NCBI GenBank assembly: GCA_024803745.1
Contig: JANJXV010000004.1
Span: 51,625,358-51,689,357, forward strand
Source: Megascapheus bottae
Taxonomy: Eukaryota > Chordata > Mammalia > Rodentia > Geomyidae
Reading direction: 5' to 3'
Length of the DNA stretch: 64,000 nucleotides
Made by a program: the position numbers and the translations under genes. Under the pieces are notes generated by a model, which worked only from the letters and a program-made list of their open reading frames with translations, searched no databases and was not told the DNA's origin. Shown here in pieces: positions 33,722-44,376 of the stretch (within the stretch, counting starts at the first letter, position 1; each line of letters begins with the position of its first letter).

Positions 33722-33928
33722 GTCTTTTTTTCTAGGTCATGGGGTTGAACTCACCTGGGCACTGTCTCTGAGCTCTTCAGCTCAAGGCTACCACCCTATT
33801 CTTAAGCCAAGCCCCACTTTCCATTTTCTAGAGGTTAATTGGAGATAAGAGTCTCAGGTCCTTTTGTGCCAAGGCCGGCTTGGAACCTTGATTCTCAGAT
33901 CTCAGCTTCCTGAGTAGCTAGGATGTGT
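33722..33928 (-). mobile_element. B1-like/Geo SINE inside old L1
   Basis: Complement of GTCATGGGGTTGAACTCACC, GCTCAAGGCTACCACCC, linker GAGGTTAATTGGAG, CTTCCTGAGTAGCTAGGA. Confidence 0.92.
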
Positions 33929-34071
33929 GTTTTCTTTAATGCTTTCATGTGTAGAAGCAGGAGTTTTATATCAATGTCATAATAATTCCAACTTCAAGAA
34001 TTTGAGGAATTTTTCATTCCATGTGATTTCTATAGCGGTTGAACTAACAGTGAAATAATAATTTCTTTCTT

Positions 34072-34235
34072 TTTTTCCATATATTTTGTATTGTAATTAA
34101 TAGAAGTGTTACATTATATTCACCAGATAAAAGGTGCATTACTTCATAAACATTGGTACTCTTTCTCTTGTCTTGGTCTTCATTTCCCTACCCACACCCT
34201 GCCCTGCATCTTGTTTTCCCCCCTTCCCTATCAGG
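34072..34235 (-). mobile_element. Short 5'-truncated L1 3' end inside old L1
   Basis: TTGTAATTAATAGAAGTG, GATAAAAGGTGCATTAC and the C-rich block. Candidate duplication ATTTCTTTCTT (34061-34071) and ATTCCTTTCTT (34236-34246), 10 of 11. Confidence 0.88.
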
Positions 34236-34879
34236 ATTCCTTTCTTCTGCAACTTCACCAGCATTTGTTGTGTTTTGATGTTCGTGACAATAGCTATTAT
34301 GAGAACAGAGAAATGAAATCTGAATGTTGTTTAGATTTTAATTACTATGTTGATTGTATGTTGAATATGATTTTCCTTGTAATCATTTTTGGTTTTATAT
34401 TCCTTTGGAAAGAAATTTTTCTATTCATTTGCTCTTTTTTCTTCCATATATTTTTCCATATATTTTAATTGTAATTAATAGAAGGGTTACATTATTTTTA
34501 CCAGACAGAAGGTGCATTACTTCACAAACATTGATACCCTTTCTCATGTCTTGGTCCACATTTCCCTCCCCCCCACACCCACTCCTCATCTTGTTATCCC
34601 ACCTTCCCTATCCGATTTAAAATAACCAATAAGCATATATATATATATAGTATATCAGATAACAAGTTGAAATACTGTAACAATATGAGATAACCAAGGG
34701 ACAGCAAAAGAGATGAGAGATAACATAGTACATCAAGGACAACAATCACTCATTATATGGCTTTTGTATATATATCCTGGAGGTCCTTTCATTTAGTGTC
34801 ATACTATATGTCCTTATGTATCTAGGTTTAGTTATATTGTAAATCTCTGCTAGGAAAGCCTAAGGTCTCTATTGATAAT

Positions 34880-35704
34880 GACAAATGAATGAAACCATTG
34901 AGCCTTTGTTCTTAGGAGTCTGGCTTACTTCACTTAATATGTTTTTTCTAAGTCTTTCTATGTCCTTACAAATGGGGCGATGTCGTTCTTCCTTACAGCA
35001 GAATAGTATTCCATTGTGTATAAATACCATATGTTGTTCACCCACTCATCAACTGAGGGGCATGTGGGTTTGTCCCATGTCTTTGCTATGATAAGTAGTG
35101 CTGCAATTAACATCTTGTTCTAGTGGATTTAGTATGTCCTTGTTCTGGACGATTAAGTAAATGCGAAGTAGTAGCATTGCTGGGTCATAGGAGAGCCCTA
35201 TGTTTAGTCTTTTGAGGAACTGCCATACTGCTTTTCATAGTGGTTGAACAAGTTTGCACTCCCACTAATAGTGTAGTAGTGATCCCTCCTGGCCACATCC
35301 CCTCCAGCATCTGTTGTTATTAGATTTCTTGATCCTGACCATTCTAACTGGAGTGAGGTAGAATCTTAGAGTTGTTTTGATTTGCATTTCTTTTATGGCC
35401 AGAGATGTGGAGCATTTCTTCATGTGTCTATAGGCCATTCTTATTTCTTCTTCAGAGAAGACTCTCTTTAAAAACGTCTTTGGCCCATCTTTTAATGGGA
35501 TGGTTCGTTTCTTTGGAGATTAGTTTGGGAGTGATTCAATTTTTTGAGCTGTTGATATATTTTAGATATGAGGCCTTTGTCCTTTGTATGGTCAGTAAAG
35601 ATCTTCTCCCACTCTGTAGGCTTTCTAGTTAATTTGCTAGCTATTTCCTTTTCCACCTTCTAATGCAGTACCACTTATTCAGAATTTCCCTGATTTGTTG
35701 TGTT
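34880..35704 (-). pseudogene. L1 ORF2 C-terminal fragment
   Basis: Complement encodes the end of ORF2p with the cysteine-rich region, matching the plus-strand copy at 13270-13870. Multiple frame breaks. It joins abruptly to endonuclease sequence at 35699-35704, so the reverse transcriptase is missing. Confidence 0.88.
35699..35704. other. Microhomology junction of ORF2 deletion
   Basis: TGTGTT is shared by the two joined regions: the C-terminal sequence continues after GATTTGTTGTGTT in the intact copy at 13190, and the endonuclease sequence precedes CAGTTCCAATTTGATG with GTGTGTT at 116-122. Confidence 0.75.
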
Positions 35705-36282
35705 CAGTTCCAATTTGATGCCCTTGTGGTCTGAGACAATGCAGTGAATAATTTCCGTGTTTCTGAATCTGCACAGATTTGTTTTATGCCCTAAAATGTG
35801 GTCTATTTTGGAAAATGTTCCATGTCCTGCTGAAAAAAATGTATATTGTGATGTTGCTGGGTGACATAATCTGCAGATGTCTCTTAGATCTACTTGGTCT
35901 ATACAGTTGTTCAATTCTGAGGTTTCTCTGTTGAGTTTTTGCCTAGTTGATCTGTCCATATGTGAGAGTGGTGTGTTAAATTCACCAACAATCACTGTGT
36001 TTCAGTCTATGTGTGATTTTAGTGAATGTAATGTTTGACAAAGTTCAGTGCTCCAGATGTGTAGATATTTAGGATGGTTATATCCTCCTGGAGGAGAGAT
36101 CCCTTTATTAGTATGTAATAACCTTCTTTGTCTTTTTCACTAATTTTAGTTTGAGATCAATTTTACCTGATGAGGATGGGGACTCCAGCCTGTTTACAGG
36201 GGTCATTAGCTTGATAAAATTTATTTCAGCCTCACACTTTCAAAAAAAAATGTTTGTTTTTGGGGGCCGAGATGTGTCTCTT
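35705..36282 (-). pseudogene. L1 ORF2 endonuclease fragment
   Basis: A 106-codon open piece on the minus strand (35675-35995) keeps EFNTPLSHMDRSTRQKLNR, FSAGHGTFSKIDHILG and VSDHKGIKLEL, so the catalytic SDH remains. The catalytic Asp region reads GEFN rather than GDFN, a change at a key residue. It is broken toward ORF1 by frame changes and by the SINE. Confidence 0.88.
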
Positions 36283-36437
36283 GAGCACTGTCCTTGGGTT
36301 TTCTCAAGGCTAGAGCTCTACCACTTGAGCCTCAGCACCACTTCCAGCTTTTTTCTATGTATGTGGTGTCGAGGAATCGAACCCGGGTTTTCGTGCATGC
36401 TAGGCAGGCACTCTACCACTAGGCCAAACTCCTGGCC
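36283..36437 (-). mobile_element. IDL-Geo SINE lacking its tail, in an L1 gap
   Basis: Complement from GAGCACTGTCCTTGG to CCTGGCCCC: the ID-like half is complete with an intact B box (GGAATCGAACCCGG complement), but the last 25-30 bases of the Geo half and the A tail are absent. About 170 bases of L1 (equivalent to 704-875) are missing at the same place. Confidence 0.9.
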
Positions 36438-36479
36438 CCAAGCTGGTATGATTTTTATGTGCCATTTCTTCATCAGTAT

Positions 36480-36684
36480 CATGTTTGCATTGGTTTTCAA
36501 TGTGTAGAACATCTTTGAGAATTTTCTGTATTGCTGGCTTGGTTGCTTTGTAATGTTGCAACTTTTCCTTGGAATGGAAGGTTTTTATTGTTCCCTCAGT
36601 TATGAAAGAGAGCTAAGCTGGGTACAGTATTCTTGGTTGGTAGTTATTTGTCTTAAGGGAAATATATATATATATATATATATA

Positions 36685-36762
<78 letters not shown>

Positions 36763-37761
36763 TTCCCAATATCTTCTTGCTTGCATGGTCTCTGCTGAGA
36801 AATCTGTGTTTATTCTGAGGGGTTTTCCTTTGTAGGTGATTGTTCTCTTTTCCCTGGCTGCTTTTAGTATCCTTTCCTTGGTCTCTGTTGGTCCTGTATG
36901 AGTTATAATATGGCGGTGGGATGTCCTTTTCTGGTCAGGTGTGTTAGAGATTCTAAAAGCTTCTTGTATCTGGATGGGCCTGCCCTTCTGGACATTTGAG
37001 AAGTTCTCTGAGATGATTGCCTGAAGTATATTTCCAATACCATTGACCTCTTTCTCCAGGCCCTCCTCAATACCAATTAGCCTTAAATTAGGCTTCCTAA
37101 TTGTATCTTGGACCTCCTAAAGCATTCTCTCATATTTCCCAGATTTGGTTTGCCTCATTTTCTGTTCTTTCTCTATACCAACTAGATTATCTTCAACTTG
37201 GGAGATTCTCTCTTCTGCATTGTCTAACCTGCTATCAATACTTTCTACTTTATTCTTCATCTCCCTTCCTTTCAATTGCTCATTTCTGATGCCTTGCATC
37301 TCTTGTTATAGATCATGTATGGTCTTCTTTAACTCTTTGATTTCCATTTGAGTAGTTAGGTCAGAAGTTTTATTCTCATTGGACATTTGTTTAAGTTCAG
37401 TCAGCTTTTTGTTTGTGGATACTATGAATTCGACCATTTTTCTTTGTCTAGCTTCCTCATGTTCATGAACATCCTTTATTATGGCCTCCTTTATGGCTTC
37501 ATAACATTCATGTATCACCTTCTTTACGGTTTTATGTCATTTAGATATGGCTTCCTCACATATCTCTTTCTGTGTGTTTTCAAGATTTTCATTGATCATG
37601 TTTATCAATTGCATTTGTATAGCATTTAGAGAACTTTCCTCTAGTGTTGCCATTGACTGCTTCACTGCCTGTTTAGATTGGGTTGGAGATGCTTTTCTTG
37701 ATTTGCCATTTTTCTTGAGTTTCTTGTTCTGCCCATTTGAAAATGGGAGTAACATTAATAT
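36480..37761 (-). pseudogene. L1 ORF1, decayed, with ATG start
   Basis: The complement follows the 879-2081 frame but in pieces: N-terminal piece 37537-37761 starting ATGTTACTCCC, a middle coiled-coil piece at 37306-37518 (KKLTELKQM), another at 37117-37299 (DSRLDNAEERIS), then RRM and C-terminal sequence without an open frame. The C-terminal domain is split by an AT/AC microsatellite. The ATG here is the reference for the altered start codon in the young copy. Confidence 0.9.
36662..36760. repeat. (AT)n(AC)n(AT)n compound microsatellite
   Basis: About 25 bases of AT, about 32 of AC, then about 42 of AT. It replaces a short ATATAT in ORF1 (GATATATATGC at 1103-1113 of the young copy). Confidence 0.95.
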
Positions 37762-39743
37762 TGCACAAGATTACAATTTTTAAGATATAACAAACCTAGA
37801 GCTCTTTAGCTGGCTAGACAGTAAATGTTCACAGTTTTAGATTGGTATTATTACTCTTTTTCTCTTTTTGTGCACTTACAGACAAATTTAATACCACCAC
37901 CAGTCACTGTTTTATGACCAAAAAAAATTCAATCTCGATTGTATTTAAGTCCCTCTGTACCTACAGTATAATTGGACATCTAGATATACAGTATTGTTCA
38001 ACAACCATCAACTGTAGATCCATACATTCTAAAAGTTGAAGGATACACAGAGGACCAGAGATAGAAAAATAATATGAAAGACAAGAGGAGAGGTAAGTAA
38101 AGAGTAATGTAGGAGTGTAAGATTAATATAGTACTGAAGAAAAGAGATAAATTACATAAGGTGATAGAAGGGTAAAATAGCTGAGTACAAAATTTAGAGA
38201 AAATAAAACAAAACTTATGAAAATAAGAAGAATAAGAAGAATATCAAAAGAATATATACAGAAAAGAGGATGGTATATACAGGAGAGATCAATGAAAAAT
38301 TTTTTAAAGTAAAAAAACAATAAAATGTTGGGGGGGAGATCCCAAACAATTATGAGTTCTTAAACAAGAAATATTAAGGTTAAGAATCAACAGATTAAAA
38401 AGTGGTGATTGTATCAATTAAAATATCATTTGTATCCAGTCCGTACCCACTACTGTCACTATATTTCTAGGAATGACCACAATGGAGAAGGAAAGTGGAA
38501 AAAAAAATGGAAAGAATCATAACATTAAAAAGAAAATGGAGGAGGTCAAATGGCAAAAAAAAACAAAACACATAAAAATGCAAATAAAAAAGGTAGGAAA
38601 AAAAGTGGGGTATTCTTCAATTTGTTAGTTTTTTTGTGTGCGGGGGGCAGGGGGAACAGGGTATGAAACTTGTGTCTCCACATTCAGTATCCAAACACTT
38701 CAAAACATCTTTTTCTGCCATTTGGCATTGAGGTTTTTCTGATCAGTTTGCTTGATTGGGTGGTGAAAAAAAAAGCCGGTGAAGCTGCCTATGGCTTTGT
38801 TTACCAGGAGTGCGGCTCCACCCCAGGGAAAGAACTTCTGCTAGCACTGGGGGCGGATGTCTGGCTAAACTGACTCTGGGAAAACCTTTGCTCTTTTGAA
38901 TGATGGCGCTGCTAGTACCACTTCTCAGGCTCCACTTGGTTTGGCAGGGTCTTTGCCCGCAGTCAAGATGGTGCTACTGTCTGCTGGTGGGGGAGGGGAT
39001 TCCTTCCCAATGCCGTTCTGTGAGCAGAAGTGGAAATGTCCACGGAGTTACTCACAATTTGCTTGGTTTTTATTGGGGTCCTTCTCGGATGTCTAGGAGG
39101 TGGGTATGATGGCAGCGGAGCCCACGAATAATCCCAGGAACACAGCCTCCGGAGACCAGACTCTCGGTGCAGATCTAACTTTATTTTACAAAACGTGCTC
39201 CCTAAATACAGATGGAGCGGTGGCCGACACTGAATGTGACCATCAGCCAAATGTGTCCTGAGACACGCCCCACTTGCTCCAGGTGGGAAGGCCAGGTGCC
39301 CTCTGGCTCCTGACTGCTTGCGTCACTGAGTGTGTAAGTGCTGAAGCACAGATGGCAAGCAGCAGGTCTCCTGTAGCTACCCCATAGGTTTTCTGTTTCC
39401 TTGAAGCTGGCAGGACCATGCCATGGCTGGGTGACGGCTCTGGGCTCCCACAGGCTCTGTGTGGCTCTGTCTGTAGCTGGCAGGTCTGCGCTGCTGAGAA
39501 GCACTGTCTGCTCAGGTGCTGGAGCGAGGCTTTGTCTCCGCTTCAGCTCCGAGCAGCGTGTGCCGCTCCACGCTATCTTCTCTCGTCATTTTTCTGCCTT
39601 TTTCCTCTCTGACTGAGATCTCTATGATGGTAAAGCTTTCTTAGGATCGATCTTTGGGTATGAACTTTCCTCTACGATACTAGAATTGGTATCTTGGCCA
39701 GAGCTCAGAAAGAATCACACTGAACCGCTGCCATCTTCCACTG
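37762..39743 (-). promoter_or_regulatory. L1 5'UTR of a second subfamily
   Basis: The ORF1-proximal part (to about 38215) matches 2085-2480 of the young L1. Beyond it the two 5'UTRs show no evident similarity: this one has a purine-rich AAGAATAAGAAG stretch (38215-38640) and then a GC-rich, CpG-containing block (38760-39600). The 5' terminus is near 39743. Confidence 0.78.
39729..39737 (-). promoter_or_regulatory. YY1-type site at L1 5' end
   Basis: AAGATGGCA on the minus strand within about 15 bases of the presumed terminus, same core and position as at 3919-3927. Confidence 0.65.
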
Positions 39744-39744
39744 A

Positions 39745-40330
39745 TCTGTCAATTCCTCTTTTTATGAGTAAATTATTTGTTCAGCAGAGCTTAATTTTCA
39801 CATCTTCCTATATCTGCATGTTAATCTTCTGTAAGATGAATAGCTATCACAGTATTGCTCTCAACCTTATCCTGTTTCTTTACTTTATTGCTTCCTTTGG
39901 CTGTAGGGAATCTTTTTTAATATGGTGTAACACGGTTTGCCAATTCTTGTTGGTATCTCCTGAGCTACTACTGAAGTCTTATTGAGAAAGACTCATGTTT
40001 TCTTTTTTTGCAATACCTACTAAAAATCATTAACAGAAAACTTTCTAAGGTCAATCTTTTGGAGTTTCATACAGGTTTATGGATAGGAATCTAGTTTTAG
40101 TATTTCATATGTGCATGGTCTACTTTCCCTACAGTGATTGCTAAATGGCTTTATCTTCAATGTATATTCTTGGCACTTTTGCAGATGATCAGATAGGTAT
40201 AATTGTGTAGCTTTGATGCTGGATCCTTTATTTTATTTTTTGTTTTGTTTTGTGTATATTTGATACTTCTTTGTTTCTGTGGTGTTGTAGTATAATTTGA
40301 AGTTGGTTTTACACCCTCTGGATAGTAGCA
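39745..40330 (-). mobile_element. Old L1 (right part)
   Basis: Continues the ORF2 sequence interrupted at 34440. Recognisable blocks in ORF2 order: TTCCTTTGGCTGTAG, ACATTTTTGGCACTTTTGCAG-like GGCACTTTTGCAGATGATCAG, and GTTGTAGTATAATTTGAAG. No open frame. Confidence 0.82.
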
Positions 40331-41756
40331 GTGCTTCTTGCAATGGAAACCTCATATGTGTCACTAAAAACTGGAGAACTTCAGTCAAATTCAAAGGATG
40401 TGACTAATTAGGTGTGCTCTTCCCAAAGATCTGAATTGTTGAGAACTCTACAAGTTTCCATATCAGAATCTGAAAAAACTCCTTTGAGATACTTCCTTTT
40501 CAACTTTACTAACAATAGGCAATAATTTTGGTTTTCTTCTAAAGATCCCACTAGGAGTAGAATGAATTGTAGAATAAATTTCTAATACTATCTGCAATAT
40601 CTCTTCTTTAGAGATTGGTAAGGTGCTAAGATAATAATACTAAATGAAGATGTGTCTCCTACACCTGTATATTGCTCCTTCTATCAAGAGGTAAACTGTA
40701 TGTCCTTCTCCTTGAATTTGTGTTGGTCCCACGATATTGAAAATACAATGTAAAATAATTTATATTTGATGCCTTCTGACTATGAAACTCTGGTGGGTAC
40801 GTCCTATTTCCTATATGTCATACAATAAAGAACCCAAACCATAGAGACAGGTAATGTATATGTTCCAGCTAATCTGGTGGCAGAACCCAGAGCAAGGTAC
40901 CGGAGCCATCTTGCACCAATAAACTTCCATCAACAGAGTTTTTTGAGAAATAATCAATTCATGTCTTAAGCTTGTACATGGTAACAGGCAACTGAAACCT
41001 CCATCTAAGTCTTATCTTTCCTGTAAATTTGCCAATCCACATGGAAGACAATTTCTCCAGTTCTGAAAGGCAACATGTTTGTTAATTATACTCCTTAAGT
41101 GGAATTAATATGGTGCTCATTATAAACCAATTTAGTTTTTACTTCTTTCCATTTAAACAAAGATTAATATTCTGCAGATGCCTCTGGTACCTGTGTCATA
41201 TTTTCTTGTCCCATTTCCGACATCATTTATAGATGGTATTTCCTGTTTATCTGTTCTGGAGCCAACAACCAACCCCAAATTTTTGCTGCCAGTCCTACTT
41301 CATTCTCTGCCAATGTGTTCCTTAGTCGAAAGGAGTTTACAGGGCTGCTGCACTACTGTATTTAGTGCATTTTCTCTTCCTGAGATAGATCATTTAAACA
41401 GCAAGGTAATTGGAGGTGGATAAATGTTCTAATCACTCTTAATTCTCACCCTACTTTCTGGATTTTTCTGTAGAGCTCTACAGGTCTCTAGACTGAACCA
41501 GAGCTTTTATGTAGAACTTGCTTCTTCATTGTCATTTTCTGCTTCACTCTGCCTTATCCCTGCTTCCTCTCCTAGCTGGAAAATGTCTTTCTTAATTCTT
41601 CTGCCTTTAGGAAAATTCCTTGCCTCACATTTTGCTTTCATGAAAACCCAAGTTAATAGTGACTATTATTATGAACTGTGTATCTGGATCCTCTCTGATT
41701 TATATGTTAATTACATTTTGTACTTCAAGGATTTCAAAGTAGAACAAATTTTGGGG
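40331..41756. other. Mostly unique, possible old repeat
   Basis: 40680-40930 (CCTTCTCCTTGAATTTGTG, GAGCCATCTTGCACC) looks like a decayed interspersed repeat, family not assigned. The 77-81 codon frames at 41178-41762 have no known motif. Confidence 0.4.
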
Positions 41757-41990
41757 GGCTGAGCACTGGTGGCTCATGTCTATAATTTAGATATTCGAGA
41801 AGCTGAGATCCTAGGACGTGGTTCAAAGCCAGCCCAGACATGAATGACCGTGAGACTCTCATTTCCAATTAAACACCAGAAAACAGGTAGTGTTCCTGTG
41901 GCTCAAGTGATAGAGCACGGGAATTAAGCTCAAGAGCTCAGGGACAGCACCTAGGCCCATAGCTCAAGACCCATAACCAATAAAAAAGAG
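41757..41990 (+). mobile_element. B1-like/Geo SINE
   Basis: GAGCACTGGTGGCTCATG, GGTTCAAAGCCAGCCC, linker TTTCCAATTAAACACCAG, Geo half GTGGCTCAAGTGATAGAGC, A-rich tail. Confidence 0.93.
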
Positions 41991-42492
41991 AATTAAATAT
42001 TGTTCAGTTTTGGTGATTTTATTTTAGTTGCTCAATTCTTGGATATTCCATATGTCACACTTGCAAATCTCAGGTAAATTGTACCTCATTTATGCCATAA
42101 CCAGACAAATGTTCCTCCTTGTCTTCCTTTATTTTTATTTTGACATTGGGAATAGCTACTACTTATAAGAGATGATCTCATTTTTCCCTTATGTGGTCAC
42201 AATTGGAAGAGGAATGGAATCAGAGACCAATGAGAAGACATTTTCTTGGACCTTGGAGCATATTTACTGGCCTTTAGGAATAAAGATGTTCATGCCTTTG
42301 TAACCAAAGTATAGATTTATTCATCCCCAGAAAGTAGTCATATTTCTTAAGTAAGATTACATATCTAGTCAGAACACATAAAATGTTAAACACAGGTATT
42401 CATAAGGGCGGGTAGAAACGCCTTATCAATTGACTAATAAATAGAGTGACAAAGTATGGCTATGTCTTTCACATCATAAAAAAACAATGCAA
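41991..42492. other. Unique stretch
   Basis: Nothing identifiable. Confidence 0.55.
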
Positions 42493-42678
42493 GGGCTGGG
42501 AGTTTGGCCTAGTGGTAGAGTGCTTGCCTAGCATGCACGAAGACCTAAGTTTGATCCCACATACATAGAAAAAAAGCCAGAAGTGGTGCTGTGGCTCAAG
42601 TGGTAGAGAACTAGCCTTGAGAAAACCCAAGGGCAGTGCTCAGGCCTTGAGTTCAAGCCCCAGGACTGGCAAAAAAAA
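42493..42678 (+). mobile_element. IDL-Geo SINE
   Basis: GGGCTGGGAGTTTGGCCTAG start with intact A box. A few bases between the B box and CACATACATAG are lost. Geo half complete, A8 tail. Confidence 0.95.
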
Positions 42679-43415
42679 TGTAAGAGTCAAGAAGCCAATA
42701 ATTAAACCTGCATGGCAACACCAGATAATATTTTAATAAAATAATCTTTTTAAGTGAATAAGATTTGTCTTCTTTATTTGTATTTTATATTTCAGCAAAT
42801 AGAATCAAATTCCATGTATAGAAATCTATCTATCTATGTACATAGATTATTGATTATCTGCTAAAATTTCTTAGAAATAATTAAATGATGAAATAGCAGA
42901 GAGCACCTCCTGGGAGAAGCTATACATCTTGGTAATTTTAAAACCTTCCTTTTGAATTGCTAGCAGCAATCATCTGTCAGAAAGCCTCCTGAGGCTTCTG
43001 TCCAGAGCAGGAAGAGGCTATGAAACAACTGGCCAAAGGACAGGAAAAAACCTGGTCATAACCATCAAGAAAAATCTATAGGGATTCAGCAAAAATGAAT
43101 GAAGTCATTCCTTTATGCTGAAGATGTGCTGCAGCATGGTGTAAATAACAGCATTCATTCTCTTATCTGATTTCTAAAAATGTTTCTTTCTTTTTAGTGA
43201 CCATATAATGATTACACAACAAAACAGAGCTATAAGAGAAAATAACCCAATTTTTATGCCTTCTTAAAAATAGGGAAAATTCCTATTTGTAAGCTATTAT
43301 TTCTACAATGGTTTCCCTGGGTTCCCTGTCCCCCTCCAGGACTTGCCACTAGGGGGACAATGGTAATCTTGTGATGGAGCTATAGAGAACAATAATTTCT
43401 TGCTTCCAGAATCAG
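42679..43415. other. Unique stretch
   Basis: Nothing identifiable. Confidence 0.55.
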
Positions 43416-43491
43416 TGCTTACATGTAATAAGCTATAGTCATAGAGTATTTAATGCTTACACATAATAAGCTAGGCTCAAAGAATATTTAG
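43416..43491. repeat. Diverged 38-bp tandem duplication
   Basis: Units at 43416-43453 and 43454-43491, both opening TGCTTACA and sharing ATAATAAGCTA or TAATAAGCTA and AATATTTA-like ends. About 30 of 38 positions match. Confidence 0.8.
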
Positions 43492-43498
43492 TTCACGT

Positions 43499-43870
43499 CC
43501 TGTTGCTGTGAACTGAATACCAAAATCTGCATATCATATGCATTTAGGTTCATCAATTCTGGAGACAAGGAAGTCTAAGACAGGGCAATAACACCTTGTG
43601 AGAGCCTAGTGTTGTTAGTGGCATGACACATGGCTTCATGAGGCAGGACTCAGGACCCTGCAAGAGCAGTGAGTGGCACATTCGTAAGATGCCAAACACA
43701 TCACCAGTCTTGATTTACATTAACCCACTGGTTTGAAGTAATTCCAGTGAGATAGAACCTACTTCCCGAAATAGTAGTTCATCCCTTAAAAGAATGATGA
43801 CATCCTGATCTAATTTCCTCTAGGGAACCTTAACTATATCCATGCTTGGGGCATCAACATTGAGGAAATG
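43499..43870 (+). mobile_element. Old interspersed repeat, family not assigned
   Basis: Ordered blocks typical of an ancient mammalian repeat: TGTTGCTGTGAACTGAATACC, TTCTGGAGACAAGGAAGTC, a GTGAGAGCCTAG segment, TTAACCCACTGG, ACATCCTGATCTAATTTCC, and a GGGGCATCAACAT end. It may be an old LTR or DNA element relic; I cannot name it without a search. Confidence 0.5.
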
Positions 43871-44189
43871 AAACACATGCCAATCATGGCAGAAAGAATG
43901 GAGGAACTTCACAGCCCTTCTCATCTGTGCTATAACTCATCCCACGTAGTGCAAGACACTCTAGATTGGTGATTTCCATAGCACACATCCTAGTCTACTC
44001 AAACAATTCTGTTTCTCCATTTATTAGATTGTGAATGTTAGGAAGTAAGAGGTGACTCTTATCATCTTAGAATTCTCACTACCTAGCACCACTTTTAACT
44101 CAGGTTACATATATTTACAACAACATTAGAATTTAGAAGAAATGAGTGGGAGGAAGAAGAAGTGGATATAAAGGAAAAAATATGCATTG
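43871..44189. other. Unique stretch
   Basis: Nothing identifiable. Confidence 0.55.
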
Positions 44190-44227
44190 TTATATATATA
44201 TAACAATATAACAATATATATATATAT
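44190..44227. repeat. TA-rich run
   Basis: (TA)n interrupted by ACAATATAACAA, on the tail side of the following SINE. Confidence 0.85.
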
Positions 44228-44376
44228 TTTTTTTTTGCCAGTCCTGGGCTTGAACTCAGGACCTGAGCACTGTCCTTGGATTTTCTCAAGGCTAGAGCTC
44301 TACCACTTGAGGAATCGAACCCGGGTCTTCGTGCATGCTAGGCAAGCACTCTACCACTAGGCCAAACTCCCGGCCC
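44228..44376 (-). mobile_element. IDL-Geo SINE with the middle deleted
   Basis: T tail side, Geo half to CTCTACCACTTGA, then directly GGAATCGAACCCGGG of the ID-like half. About 44 bases joining the two halves are missing. Confidence 0.92.

Larger units (their letters stand above)
33410..34440 (-). mobile_element. Old L1 (left part), interrupted by later insertions
   Basis: Minus-strand 3'UTR (33410-33560), then ORF2 C-terminal sequence (about 33590-33720, 33930-34060, 34240-34440). The old sequence reads continuously if the SINE at 33722-33928 and the short L1 at 34072-34235 are skipped: TTGAGGAATTTTTC then GGTTGAACTAAC, then TTCACCAGCATTTGTTG. It continues on the far side of the large L1, at 39745. 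Confidence 0.8.
34450..39743 (-). mobile_element. Near full-length L1 with internal ORF2 deletion
   Basis: From left: 3' end and 3'UTR (34450-34870), ORF2 C-terminus (34880-35704), a deletion junction, ORF2 endonuclease (35705-36282), a truncated SINE (36283-36437), ORF1 (36480-37761) and 5'UTR (37762-39743). It was inserted in the old L1. Imperfect duplications of old-L1 sequence flank it: TCTATTCATTTGCTCTTTT near 34415-34440 and TCTGTCAATTCCTCTTTTT near 39745-39763. It is more decayed than the copy at 1-3940. Confidence 0.92.

Noticed and set aside
40680..40930. Possible old LTR-type repeat
   Set aside because: Similarity is by impression only; too decayed to support a family call.
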